From positions 124,001 through 188,000 of the forward strand of contig JBCAMK010000009.1 in the NCBI GenBank assembly GCA_038503065.1: a stretch of DNA of 64,000 bases. The letters are read 5' to 3'. The notes under the pieces are model-generated. The model was given only the letters and a program-made list of their open reading frames with translations. It ran no database searches and was not told the origin of the DNA. The DNA comes from Paragyromitra xinjiangensis (lineage: Eukaryota; Ascomycota; Pezizomycetes; Pezizales; Discinaceae). This document shows positions 8,957-19,991 of this stretch, one piece after another (position 1 is the stretch's first letter; the number at the start of each line of letters is the position of its first letter). The translations under genes were made by a program, and so were the position numbers.

Positions 8957-9868
8957 ACACTTCCGTACAGAAGGATACTGACGCATACAAGCAAATACCA
9001 GAAACTGTGAACCTGTGACGATATATATATCAGATAATAGATATATCGACTAAATATCTAAAGGGTTTCCATATATGCCGTATAGATGAACAGAGTTGAA
9101 TAAGATGAGTAAAAGCCGGAGCTGCGCCAACAGTCTAGTATGTCTGTACGCACCTATACACATCTGTATAACTTGGTACAGAGGTGTACAGTCGCTTATA
9201 CGCCAGATAGTCGAAATGATTTATACAAGTCTGTACAGACAAATATTCCAATATATAGAAGGGTACGGGTAGCCTGAATGAGTTGGCAATGCATATACTG
9301 ACGGATACAGATCTGTACATACCAATACGGCCGGGTACAAACAAAGATGAGCCCACAACAGAATTTATCTATACACGCCTGTACAGATGTATACAGATTA
9401 ATATAACGGTGTACAGCATCTATCGGCTGAAAGAGAGGGCTCTGCCTGTACAGATTTGTACAGGTTTGTACAAATTTGTACAGCTGTGTACAGGTGAAAG
9501 TGTGACAGGGAGTAAAACTTCTCTATACACGTCTGTACAGGATGATACAAAGCAATATAGGAGTGTACAGGGACTTTTACTTAGTGAGTAGTTTGTACAT
9601 GTAAGTACAAATTTGTACATAACAATACAGACGAGTACAAACAAAAGTGGGCCTGACATCAGAATATCTCTATACACGTCTGTACAGACATGTACACCTA
9701 TATACAGTAGAGTACAGCTAAATCACTCGCCCGCATATCTATACATGCTAATATAGACGAGTTGGCTCATTACCCAGATATGCAGAAAAATATGGTCCCT
9801 GCTAAAGGCATCTGTATCTATCTGTACAGGGAAATATAGTTGGATATGAGCGCATACAAACTAACGGA
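8957..9868. repeat. Central field of 10-bp-phased TGTACA-like arrays
   Basis: About ten arrays, each of about five (range four to six) TAC/TAT steps at exact 10-bp intervals, start near 8957, 9132, 9223, 9287, 9373, 9447, 9524, 9594, 9672 and 9820. The clearest, 9447-9492, is five TGTACA hexamers separated by 4 bp. Arrays are separated by about 30-50 bp of unrelated sequence. Units are near-palindromic, so orientation is not obvious. There is no gene from 8738 to 10435. Confidence 0.85.
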
Positions 9869-10333
9869 TCCGTGTATGAATTATCGATCAATCAATCAAT
9901 CTTCCTACACCCACGAATTATCACTCGACCGATCCGACCACCATCCAACGTATCTCGGGCCTCAGGAAGAGGAAAAATATTTGCAGCATACGAGATAATA
10001 GCTAGCCTTCAGAGCATCTGATTTAGGGGTTTACTTGGAAAATATAGCTCAGCGTTGGGTGTTGTTGGGTATCGTGGGTCTATAAATGTTGTTGTGGGTA
10101 GGTCATCAGCGTTAATTCATGATTCCAACAACCAATTAAAAGAGAAAAATCCCAGCTTGCTTGAAAAGGCTATTAGTATACGGCAATATGGATCTAAAGG
10201 GATTCCAAGTTTATCCCAGGCGTTATTCTAATTATTATGAATATTTTGGGGCGGGGGAATATTAATGCTCAGCGGCCAAAGAATGGTTAAGTGTGGTTGA
10301 TTGTGGTTAAGTGTGGTTAATTACTATCCTCTA

Positions 10334-10378
10334 TACACGTCTATACAGTAGAATACAAGGGTATATGATGATGTACAA
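10334..10378. repeat. Phased motif array at the 3' end of the transposase gene
   Basis: Five TAC/TAT steps at 10-bp spacing (TACACGTCTA, TACAGTAGAA, TACAAGGGTA, TATGATGATG, TAC), ending about 60 bp beyond the transposase stop codon. Confidence 0.75.
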
Positions 10379-10435
10379 TTACGTAGAGATAGTTTCTTAG
10401 AACATCGTGCATATAGATAACGATAAGACAAAAAA

Positions 10436-13400
10436 TCACAAATCCATCCTGTAATCGCTATTGCCATCAATATCAACGTCATCATCGGCATATGCATCCA
10501 GGCCATCGTTATCGCCCTCATCGTCAGCCTCACGCGCGTTCATAAACTCTCGTGTTTCCTCTCTTACCAGTGCTTCTCCCAAATCCTCCATAAGATCACC
10601 ACCTTCGATCCCTGATGGCAAATCGTCAGCATTGGAGTCATCATCGCTCATATCATTATCACTATCCATCAATCCTTCCTCGGCTTGGTCGCCTATAATA
10701 TCGGCGTGATTGAAACCATCAACTCTGCCAGCCCTTTGAAAAGGAGCATGTCTTTCGACTGTTAGCATGAGCAACGCCGACTTCACTGTTTGCTCTAAGC
10801 CTGAGAGATCGTTCCTTAAATCTTCTGTCAGCAGGTTCAAATTTGGCTTGACTTTGAGCATAGACTGGATCATTCGCAAGCGTGAGAAGAGTTTGGCTTT
10901 TAGATGCGATGGCGATAGATAAGAAGCCTCTGGCATGAGATCATTGAAGTTCTCCAAGAGGGTGCAGATCAGAAGAGATTGCCGGAGTAGCCATGCCCCC
11001 ATTCTTTGAGCATGGAGCCCTAAACGTTCTATCTCCTCCTGTGCTCTTTGAATGCGATACATTGCGAGTATTCCTTCCCTGACGTCAATCAATGCAGCCC
11101 AGTCAGACCTCGTAAACATTCGATCCAGATCCCACACCTCGTCGTTTGATATACCGTTTTTCTTCAGCTCTTCTACACTAAGCTTTCGAGGTGGTTCAAA
11201 ATTATCACGGCTCGTGAGTTTTAGGATCTCTCTGTTGTAATCGGAGACCGTCGTGTCTAAGGCCTTCCATCGGGAGTTAATCTGTGCCTTGAACCTTGTG
11301 GATTGCTTGTTTCCACGAATACGACGAGTGATGGTCGATATCTCCGCGGCACGCGTGGTCACAATCCGAATTATTTCAGTCTGAAGCCCATGGAGAGTCC
11401 TCAAGTGGTAAGAATTCTTGTATTTGGTGTGATACTCTCCACCTTCCCGCCAGTCCTCACGTGTATCTCCACACTGTGCCATCAAATCATTGGTCTTCTT
11501 GACTACTTTGGATCCATTCCAATGTTGCGATGGATCAGGGATTGGTTTTCTATTCAAACAAATAGTTAGTAAGTATATTGCTACTCTAGCCTCCGTGCCA
11601 GGCAGTCGGGAGCCATCACTTATATGTTCTGTAATACTCTTCTTGATCCGCCGCTTGCTGCATAAGATACTCTAAATCTACTCGGATCTCCGGCCTTTGC
11701 TCTCCATTCTTCAAGACCCGCGGAGGTAATACTGTCCCAATTAATGTGTGTAGGAGAGCTTCGCTTTCTGATATCACACGGAGGGCGTTGCGGAGCCTTT
11801 GTGTAAGAATAGTTCCCATTCTCTCTTTGAACGCCCTCGCTGTATATATGCCATAAGAGTCAATTCTCTGAGTTCTTCTCGGTGCTGAAGATACTCTTCC
11901 GGATGCAACAAAATGGGCCATCCTTGACCAATCATATTCGTTTTCTTCGCCTACCATGAGCCCCCAGCCTGAAGATCGGATGAGATTACATAGGGTAAAG
12001 CAACTCATTCCGTGTCCATAAATATGGAATCTTCCTATTCTTGCTTGGATTCTCTCGGCCTCTGCAGGCATCAACTCTTTTAGAGCCGGTCCGAAAACAC
12101 ATGCCACGTCGTAGCACAAGCGGAGCATCTTAATATCTGGCAGCTCTAATAGAACGTTCTGAAGCAGCGTGGTGACATGGGTTTGTCTTTCTCCTGTGAA
12201 GATATTGAGATAGCGTAAAGACGTCCCATGGAGACACACCAAGCCGACCAAGCCTTTCTCATCGAAGTTTTTGGCTCCAGGAATAGCTCCAGAACCACCA
12301 TCGTCAACTTTTGACCATTCTTTAGTTGCTTTGAATAGGTGGCCGCAAGCGCTCTCGTTGCCGCTCTTCTCTCCGGCCCGCCGTTCTGAAGCAAGAGCAA
12401 AATCCCTCTTGCCATTATCTACGAATAGTTTAGTCGGAAGAACTTCAAACTCGCAGGGGTTAACATCCTTGAATCGACCATGCTGCATGTTTCCGTCTAC
12501 GGACATGGAAACAGTCTGATCAGCGGGAAAGGAGGAAAAGTCAAAGCAGGGTGGGCAGATATTTGCTAATGACTCTTCTCTCCAGTCTGATCGCCGGCCA
12601 CCCACTTGCGCTACCTCTGTATCCCCCAGAAGCGTGTCTAATATGGTGTTGATCTTATATTCCACGGCTACCCAGTGATGGTATGCATTCCTAAACTAAT
12701 TGGAATAGAGACTTAGAATATATATCATTGCGAGTAGAGTTGTAGCCTTACCTTAATAGCGAAATGAGGTATAACTTTCAAGCCCTTTAGCTCCAACTGC
12801 TCTCGTAGCCCTTCCGCCCAAGCTGTTTTCGATATCGATCCCCTAACACTCTGGAGATGGTAAAGCTGGAGCACCTCAACTGCAAATAACGTCTGGGGCC
12901 TAACTGGGGTGGATGGAAACATTCCGCGATTTATCATTTGCGCGCACTTTTGACCGCATACACAATACTGTACCATCTCTTTTGTAAGAGCTATAACTCC
13001 TTGTTAGAACGTTCTTAGGAGCTAAGCTGATAGTTGGCTTACAAGCAAACGATATCATATTGACCTCTACGTCGTAAAATCCCTTGCAGTCACAAGGAGT
13101 CACCTCTTCAAACCGATGTAGTTGATAAGAGGCCATCCATGCTTCAATACGCTCCCAATTCTTAGCTAACGCCATTCGAACCCCATCCTTTTTCCTCTTC
13201 CTTTCCCCTTTCACAGTCCTTAGGATACGCTGAACAATATCCTCCCAATCACCGCCATCTTCATCATCCTTATCATAATCGTCGGCTCCATATCCATGAC
13301 CTCCCTCCTCAAACATACCATGCTGCCACGAAGAGCCCAACCTGCTATCATATTTCAGGAAATGCGTATCTCCAATTGCTTTAAGGCCTCTGTTATGTTG

Positions 13401-13538
13401 ATCAGCCTGCTTATGGCTTAGATTTCGAGATGAGCTGTGCCACCTTCCGTCTGGCTTATATCCAGCTACTCCAATTGATGTTATCTTCTTGTGAGACTTC
13501 TTAGGCTTGACTGTATATTTCTGTGCTCTCCGCGCCAT
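10436..13538 (-). CDS. KDZ-family transposase (974 aa)
   Basis: Four exons on the minus strand: 13538-13043, 12990-12752, 12695-11620 and 11549-10436. The phases agree and sum to 975 codons. An N-terminal cysteine cluster (CDC near residue 150, then YCVCGQKC) is followed by GMFPSTPVRPQTLF, typical of the CxC modules attached to KDZ transposases. The RNase-H-like core shows CPPCFDF, MSVDGNMQHGRFK (Asp about 312), LRLCYDVACVFGP (Asp about 441), FHIYGHG and GWGLMVGEENEYDW (Glu 495-498), i.e. an intact D-D-E set, then RVSSAPRRTQRID. The C-terminal 350 residues are helical, ending in a very acidic tail (many Asp, about residues 890-970). It should cut and paste this element, whose ends and 8-bp duplication are intact. 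No frameshift is seen, so the enzyme may be active. The start chosen is the first ATG in frame; TTG codons upstream were ignored. Confidence 0.9.
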
Positions 13539-13684
13539 CTCGAAACTGGAGCGGTTGAAGAAGGTTAGAAGAGGGTTAAACAGCTTATGACGTCGCCCAC
13601 ATAGAATAAGGGTTGGGGTTGCGGCTTTTCTTGGCGAAGCGAACGACCACCGGTGCTTAGGCCTTCTCAATCAGCAACCCTCCA

Positions 13685-13722
13685 TACATCTCCATACAAA
13701 TCAATACAGCAACATACAAGAC
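13685..13722. promoter_or_regulatory. Phased motif array in the divergent transposase promoter
   Basis: Four TAC steps at 10-bp spacing lie in the 283-bp interval between the transposase start (13538, minus) and the 182-aa gene start (13822, plus). If the arrays bind an element-encoded protein, this copy is placed to control both promoters. Regulatory role is inference. Confidence 0.5.
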
Positions 13723-13821
13723 TCAGCACCACCACAAGCACCATCACATCTTGTATGTATAGGATATCCCAAACTCCAGGTGGTGCATATGTCTGCTAAC
13801 TCTATCTTACTGCAGCTCAAC

Positions 13822-14554
13822 ATGCCTAAACGAAACGCCGACGGAACACCCAGAGGGTCTGCTCAGGTTTGTCGCTCACCGCCCTTAGAGATTGCAGAGC
13901 TTACCTCTCCATAGTTGATCGTTGTTCAAGAAGCCAAAGAGAATAAATCCCGCAGCAAGGCTGCTCTCGAGCGGAAGATTGCGTTGGACTGGGCTAGTAA
14001 AGCCGTCAACTCTGGAGCTGAAGCGATGAACAAAGATACCGAGAGGGATGTCGTCTTCACGCAGATGGCTAGCAGGAGTGTATTATTTCCCTTCCCTCCT
14101 AATAAACGTTCATATTCCCTGGTTTCCGCAATCACCGCTAACGTGGAGTAGGCTTATGTGATGGGAGAGGCCGAAGGCATTCAAATCAGGGAATTCGTCT
14201 TTGACCGCGGCCTCACTGGGACCGGACTCTATAATAGGGCTCTTCTGCAGGAATTGTACCAAAGCCTTGGGCTGGGCGAGGACGACGTTGCTCGTAAGGA
14301 TAAAGTCAATGTCAGTTATAATCAAGGAAATAAGGCACTCGAGAACTGATGGATTCGTGCTAACTCTGAGATAGACCAAGGTCGCGAATACGTACCGCGT
14401 CGTCAGAGATCTCAAAGCAATGATGGATACTGACGAACCGGATGTTGTCGCCCGTAGGTTGGCTAAGCTCTGCAAAGACTTCGCCTATGGGAAGGAAAAC
14501 GGCTTGTTTGAGCTGGAAAAGGCTGGGGTTAAGTTGGAGGATTATTCTGGCTAG
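13822..14554 (+). CDS. Hypothetical 182-aa cargo protein, divergent from the transposase
   Basis: Four exons: 13822-13866, 13915-14079, 14152-14310 and 14375-14554. All junctions are phase 0, with CTAAC branch sites in introns 2 and 3. The protein starts MPKRNADGTPRG. It has a basic helix (KENKSRSKAALERKIALDW), a central part with AYVMGEAEGIQIREFVFDRG, and ends in LEKAGVKLEDYSG. Composition suggests a soluble all-helical protein. No family recognised. Because it shares a 283-bp bidirectional promoter with the transposase, co-expression and a role in transposition or its control are plausible but unproven. A poly-G run (about 14 nt) follows the stop codon. Confidence 0.65.
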
Positions 14555-14800
14555 GTTAGGGCTGCGGGGGGGGGGGGGTTTCAATTCTTATATCTGTTCA
14601 CTCTGCCGGGTTAGATTAAGATGATATACTACTGCTTTTGCTGGTGCTACTAGTGAACTTAGCGTAAGACTATGGTGACTACAAAACAACCCTTAGCAGA
14701 TGCTTACGCTCCATACGTGTACCAATCACCCAGCTACATTACTACCAAACAGCCGATACTGCCCCTGAGATTAGAATATCAACTATTCAGCTATAAGGTC

Positions 14801-15504
14801 TTATATATAGAAACCTACCAATTCTTGTGCTAGATTCTGCGCCTCCGTGATTAGCAGCAGCCTTGCAGAGCTCTTGACTTCATCACTCTCGCCCAGCGCC
14901 CCAAGGGATCTGCGGAGGCACTGTATTTGCTGAATGAGACTATCGTAAGCATCTGCAGTTGCCTGCCTGGCGTTGATAGCATCAATTTGGGCCCTCGTAT
15001 ATGTTTTTCTAAGGTTGCGGACTGCCTGCTATATATAGGAATTCAGTCAGAGCCTCGTTCTTAAAAAAATACAGCTAAAGAGTGGGCTGAATTTACCTGG
15101 ACCTGAACGTCTGATAGCCCTGTCGACGCACTCGCCTGGTCTCTGAGGGTCTTTGTGCGAGCTCTTCCATCCGTCATACCCTTTTCAAATAATCCCTGTA
15201 TCACTGCACGTTGCTCTGCAGTATGATTCCGAGATCTGCTCCTCCGCGAAGGAGTTTCGGGAGTTTCGGGAGTGACAGAAATATCCTTAAGAGGGGCAAC
15301 AGCCTGCTTCAAGGCTCTTAGCTTCTCTTTTCTTCTTCTCCTAGAGAGGCGATGGAGAGGACTTCTGTCCTCGAACGTTAGGCGTGGGCCCAGAGTAACC
15401 TTTGGCAGACACACATCTTCGTAGAAATCAATTCCTTGATCATGCTGGTCGAATATAGGTGGAGATGATGGCGGGGACTGCTCAGGCGCTAGCTCTGAAC
15501 TCAT
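14801..15504 (-). CDS. Homeodomain-like DNA-binding protein of the KDZ element
   Basis: Two exons: 15504-15097 and 15028 (or 15025)-14801, joined across a GTAAAT...TATAG intron in phase 0. The product is about 210 aa. After a Pro/Ser/Asp-rich N-terminus and a basic patch (LSRRRRKEKLRALK), residues about 100-150 read HTAEQRAVIQGLFEKGMTDG, then RTKTLRDQASASTGLSDVQV, QAVRNLRKTY. This follows the three-helix homeobox pattern, with 'LSDVQVQ.AVRNLRK' in the place of the recognition helix (compare L..RQV..WF.NRR). The canonical Trp-Phe is replaced by Ala-Val, so the fold is a divergent match. A transcription factor or an end-binding accessory protein would both fit. It converges on the 182-aa gene, 246 bp away. 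Confidence 0.5.
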
Positions 15505-15586
15505 TCTTACTTGATTAGCGTGAGTTCGTGCCTGTGGGGGAGATGGAGTGACGTTGACAACACGGTATCACCATCTATCAATCTAT

Positions 15587-16275
15587 ATCCAGAGATATCG
15601 AACAGTACAGACTTGTACAGTGTCGTTTACGCGAATTGGTCGAAGGCATATATAGCGTAGCGGTGCCTACATATACGTCAGAAGTGCATCAGGAAAACCC
15701 AGGTGGATATGGTAAACAAACAATACAAGCCTGTACATATCTGTATAGGCTCATTGCCAAGATATCCAAACCACACCCAATGTGCTAGAGCTCACACTAT
15801 ACTGGTCTATACACGTCCGTATATGCCTATATCCACCCATATGGATTTCTATAAGCGGCGCTGGCGGCTTAGAGAAGGGGTGAATAAGGAGAAGAGTGAT
15901 ACTGGCCTGTACGTTGATGTATTGAACAGTACAGGCGCATATAAAATAACAATAATCCTTGGCTAAGCACCTCAAGAAGTCGAAATGGTATTGACCCAGT
16001 ACTAAGCTATACACACCTGTACTCGCCCGTATAAGCAAATACACAATTACAAAACTTAATTGCAGGAAAATCAATACGCGGCCCATATCGAGTTACATTA
16101 ATCAATACACCAGTACACATCTGGCTAGTCAATCCCAGCAGTATATAAGGTGTGCTAGTGGTACAGGTTCATATGCTTTCGTACAGGCCCATACAAGCCA
16201 AAACAAAAACTAGTTTGCGTTTGCTTAGTTTATGGCTATATCGAACCGTACAGCTCTGTACGGGCTTGTATAGGC
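15587..16275. repeat. 10-bp-phased motif arrays, right subterminal cluster
   Basis: About eight arrays run up to within 80 bp of the right terminal repeat: near 15587, 15731, 15801, 15910, 16006, 16070, 16160 and 16234. Most show three to five TAC/TAT steps with 10-bp spacing; the one near 16070 is irregular. The 15505-16351 interval holds no gene. Confidence 0.8.
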
Positions 16276-16351
16276 TGATACATTCACTCAACCCAAAGAC
16301 GTGAAATTGCTCGCTACCAACCCCCGAAAAACACACCCAATTCCACCCACC

Positions 16352-16588
16352 AAAAATGATTAAAAAAAATAGATGTACGCCCGAATAGCCTGCTAAGGGG
16401 ATTCTTGAAACCCCTCTATTTGTGCTCAGAAGTGGTCGCTATTTTTAAAAAAAATCTTAGTTAGGATCGATTTGGTGGGGCAGGCGGCGGGCAATGCCCA
16501 AAAGCCCAGAGCCCTAGATATCGCTCAAATGGGGGCATGAAACGCAGCCGCCCATTCGGGAGAATGGAAGGGGTGTACTACATAGGTG
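16352..16588. repeat. Right 237-bp terminal inverted repeat
   Basis: Reverse complement of 3169-3405 at 235 of 237 positions; ends ...CATAGGTG at 16588. Confidence 0.95.
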
Positions 16589-16596
16589 CTGGCATC
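16589..16596. repeat. Target-site duplication, right copy (CTGGCATC)
   Basis: Identical to 3161-3168 and directly adjacent to the right terminal inverted repeat. Confidence 0.92.
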
Positions 16597-17153
16597 CGTA
16601 GTACGTTCAAGCCACCTTAACACCAATGCCACACACCCAATATTTACACCAATCATTCCCAGCGGCCGCAACGCCATATAGAGTGGTCCCGGCTATCATT
16701 CTTTTTCTTTTTTGGCGGGGCACGAAAAAATGTCAACACGGCATCCAAATAGCTGCAAGCCAAACACGCGTCAATTGAACTGGTGACGACGTAACTTTGG
16801 TGCAACATTAAATATAGCTCAGAACATTCCAGCAGGTTTCCTCTAGTTCACACCCAAACAAAAAAAGATACGCATGCAGTGCTTCTCCGTCACTTTGAAG
16901 TGCACTTGCTTGGGACTGAAAGGTGGGGCACCTTAAAAGACTAATAATATATAACTGGATAAATATCTGGAACAAGTCTTACCTTACCGTACATGAGATA
17001 TACAGATAACGCTGAAGAAAAGAAAAGAAAAGAAAAGTAATAACGACCGTTCCTCTTAGCTATTCACAGCAAAATAACCCACCCCTGCAAATATAAACCA
17101 TACATTACGCCCGCAGGAAAACGCTTGAAACACCACCGCTCCCCAAAATTCTA
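16597..17153. other. Non-coding interval between transposon and coiled-coil gene
   Basis: Contains a short (AAAAG)n microsatellite near 17012-17037 and probably the 3' untranslated region of the minus-strand coiled-coil gene. No gene or repeat family recognised. Confidence 0.5.
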
Positions 17154-19991
17154 TTACCATTCAATCACCTCCTCCTCTTCACTATCCAGTTCATGAACAA
17201 CACTCACCACTTTTTCTAGTTTCGTTTTTCCTCTTACATCCTCCACTTCACCTACCACCCTAACAGCCCCTATCCCCGCTACCGGCGACACGACCGGCGA
17301 CACGACCGGCGAAAAATCGACTCTACCCTTCTCGTCGGAAGAACGCCTTTTCCCTACTTTCATCTTGCTTCCAGTCCGCTTCAACCCGGTGTTAGATCTC
17401 TTGGGGCTTGACGGATTCTCTAATCCTGCTGGCAAAGGCGGTAGTGGGACCTCATGGTATTTCTTAACCGCCGCAGCACCACCGATCCCCGCTAGTTGCC
17501 CGGCCACAGCAGTCTGGGAAAGTTGTAGGAATCCATGCTGCATTTTCTTAAGCTGTCTCGTGGCTGCAGCTTCAACAGCATCCTTCTCTTTCCGTGAGCG
17601 AGTGAGTTGCTTATCAATCTCAGTGATAATCATGGCCTGCTGGGAGACGAAAAGATCGTGTTTCTTCTTCAGTGCCTCGTAATCTTCGTGCATGGCTCGA
17701 TATTCTTTCTCGTACATTTGGACTTTTTGCTTCAGTGCCTTTGCCTCATCGCGTAGTGGTGAGTTGGACTCAGAACCAGAACTGTTGGTTGAGGATGGTG
17801 AGCCTTCTCGGTAACTTCCCAGGGTGTCAAGGGCATCTTGAAGAACTTTGGTTTCCAGCGTTTTGCTCTCCAGGAGGGATTCCAGCTCCGCAACACTTCT
17901 CTTGAGGTCTTTAATATGGTTATCTCTCTTCTTGACGTCCTTCTTATATACTCTCACGTCCTTCTTGTACAGTTCAATATCTTCCTTCAACTCCGAAATC
18001 TTCGTCACATCTTCGAGCTCTGGGGTTCTCCGTTGTTCTTCGCCGGTGACTTTCTGCTTGAACTCGTCCAGTTCCTTTCGGTATTCCTCAAGCCTATCCG
18101 CTACTCCTATATTCTCCTCTTCAAGACCCTTGACCCTTTCATCCCGATCCAAAAGAGTTTTACGTGCCTCTTCTAACTCGGCTTCCATTCCTACCCAAGC
18201 TTCCTCCATTGCCTTGTTATCTTTCTTTACCGCCGCCAGCTCCGTCTCAAAGAACTCAATCTTTGTGTCTTTATCCTCGATCACATTCTTCAACATGAAT
18301 ACTTCGCGATTCGCACTAGAAACACTATTCAATGCATCTTCAGTGATCTGAGTCATTTTTTCCTCGAGCTGCCGGTTCTTCCTCTTTTCCTCACCCAGAC
18401 GGGTATTGATCTTCTTCGTCATTTCAAGGAGTTCTTCGTTCGCGTCTCTCTGTGTGCGGATGGATTGCCGACTTTCCTCGAGTTCCTGGACATTATCCCA
18501 TATCTGTTTTTCCAACCTTTCCTTTTCCTCCCTCAGTCCAGCCAGGCTATTCTGAAACTCCTCCAAGTCGTTCCTTCTCAGGTTCTCAATCTTCTCAATC
18601 TTCTCCCCGTAAACCCAATTGAGCTCAGCTCTCCGCCTCTCCTCCTCCCCGAGAACGCTTTGTAGATTCTCCCTCGACCTTCTCTCCACCTCGTCTCTCA
18701 TCCTTTCCTCATGATGAAGTGTATTTTCAAATTCCCTCCAAACCACCGCTCTAATCTCCCCTCTTTTCTTCTCCTCCTCAACAATAACCGCATCCATATC
18801 CATCTTCGCCTTAACTAGACTCTCCGCCAACAACTTCTCCGCCCTCTCCCTCCTTCGAATCTCCTCCATCAGCTTCCTCCCGATATCCGCCAGCCCCATC
18901 TCCGATATCCCTTCCATCATCATCGGCGTGTTTCTATTCCTAGCCTGATACTGACCAAGTTCATAGATCCTAACTCTCGCGCTCTCCAGCTCCTCATCCT
19001 TCTGCGCCAGAGCTTGCTCCATGGCCGCGATCTGCTCCAGATAACCATGACTATTAGATCTTAGGAATTCCAGCTCTTTCTCCTTCCCCTTCACTGCGTT
19101 CACTAATTCATGTTCTCTTCGTCTCCGCTGAGTGTTCTCCAGGCCCTCCGAACTCGGCCCACTCGCGATTTCCAAACCCTGCGATTCAAACCTCAGCGCT
19201 GCTAGCTCCTGGGAGTATCCCCCCGTCATGGGCTCCGCCCCACCGATACCGTTATCCCCTAGTCCACCACCACCCGAAACACCAGGTCTGTGGGTCCGTG
19301 CGTTACCATAACTCCCATGTCGACCCTAGCACCCAGTCAGCACCACGAAACACCAACTCAAACCAACCAAACCCACCTCAGTACCCCGTTCAATCCTCTC
19401 ACCCTCATCCACCTCAGGCGATAACGGCGGACTAACAGGATAGACCGAAACCGGAGAATACAAACCCTGAGCCGACGGAACGCGACCCCTTGGAGTCCCA
19501 GCACGGCTGAAATTCACCGTCGGAACCGGTTCCTGCGGGAGTTGTGAGGACGATTGACATCTGCGATTATCGATGGGTGGAACCTCTTGATATGGCTCCA
19601 TAGGTGGACGGTGATCAAACGATTTTGTCCTCCTGCTAGGACCGGAGCTACTCGATCTGATCAATGGTTTGGATCTGGTATGGCCATTTTCTCGGCCTGG
19701 GGGGTTGTCGAAATTTGATGTTCGTGCTCTGGTGAGGTGCGGGGCGAATACGAGACCTGCGGTCTCGGAGGCGAAGCCGGAGACTATGGGGGGTGGTTTT
19801 GGGAGGTTTTTTTTCTTGTAGGATAGTGGTGCGGAGTGAGGTGGTTGTGGGATTGGTGTGGGTTGGAGGGCTGGCGCGCTGGAGGTTGGGTTGTTGTAGA
19901 TGTATGGGTCTACTTGAGGAGAAAGAGCGGCTCGGAGGGCTTTGTCTTCGCTGTTTTTGCGCCGTGAGAAGAGGCCGATTGATGATGGCAT
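17154..19991 (-). CDS. Long coiled-coil protein (928 aa), function unassigned
   Basis: Two exons: 19991-19377 and 19325-17154, with a 51-nt phase-0 intron (GTGGGT...GCTAG). The start is MPSSIGLFSRRKNSE; the frame continues upstream without a better ATG context. Residues 1-205 are disordered and rich in Pro/Ser/Arg. Residues about 270-780 form an almost continuous coiled coil of Glu/Lys/Arg heptads. The C-terminus is Ser/Pro/Lys-rich and carries a VSPVVSPV repeat and an acidic end (DSEEEEVIEW). Such architecture is common to fungal cytoskeletal and tethering proteins, but I see no diagnostic domain. The nearest gene upstream is the divergent PB1-UBA gene, 2.9 kb away. Confidence 0.85.

Larger units (their letters stand above)
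3169..16588. mobile_element. Complete 13.4-kb KDZ-type DNA transposon
   Basis: The ends are defined exactly. CACCTATGTAGTACACCCC starts at 3169 and its reverse complement ends at 16588. The 8-bp sequence CTGGCATC abuts both ends (3161-3168 and 16589-16596) as a target-site duplication. The terminal inverted repeats are 237 bp and differ at two positions, so insertion is recent or the ends are under selection. Inside lie a KDZ-family transposase (13538-10436, minus), six other loci and many 10-bp-phased motif arrays. An 8-bp duplication and long elements with subterminal repeats are reported for Zisupton elements, and KDZ transposases are best known from basidiomycetes. All host-like genes stop outside these borders. 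Confidence 0.92.

Noticed and set aside
3169..16588. Starship-type giant element
   Set aside because: No DUF3435 tyrosine recombinase is present; the long inverted repeats, 8-bp duplication and KDZ transposase define a DDE element instead.
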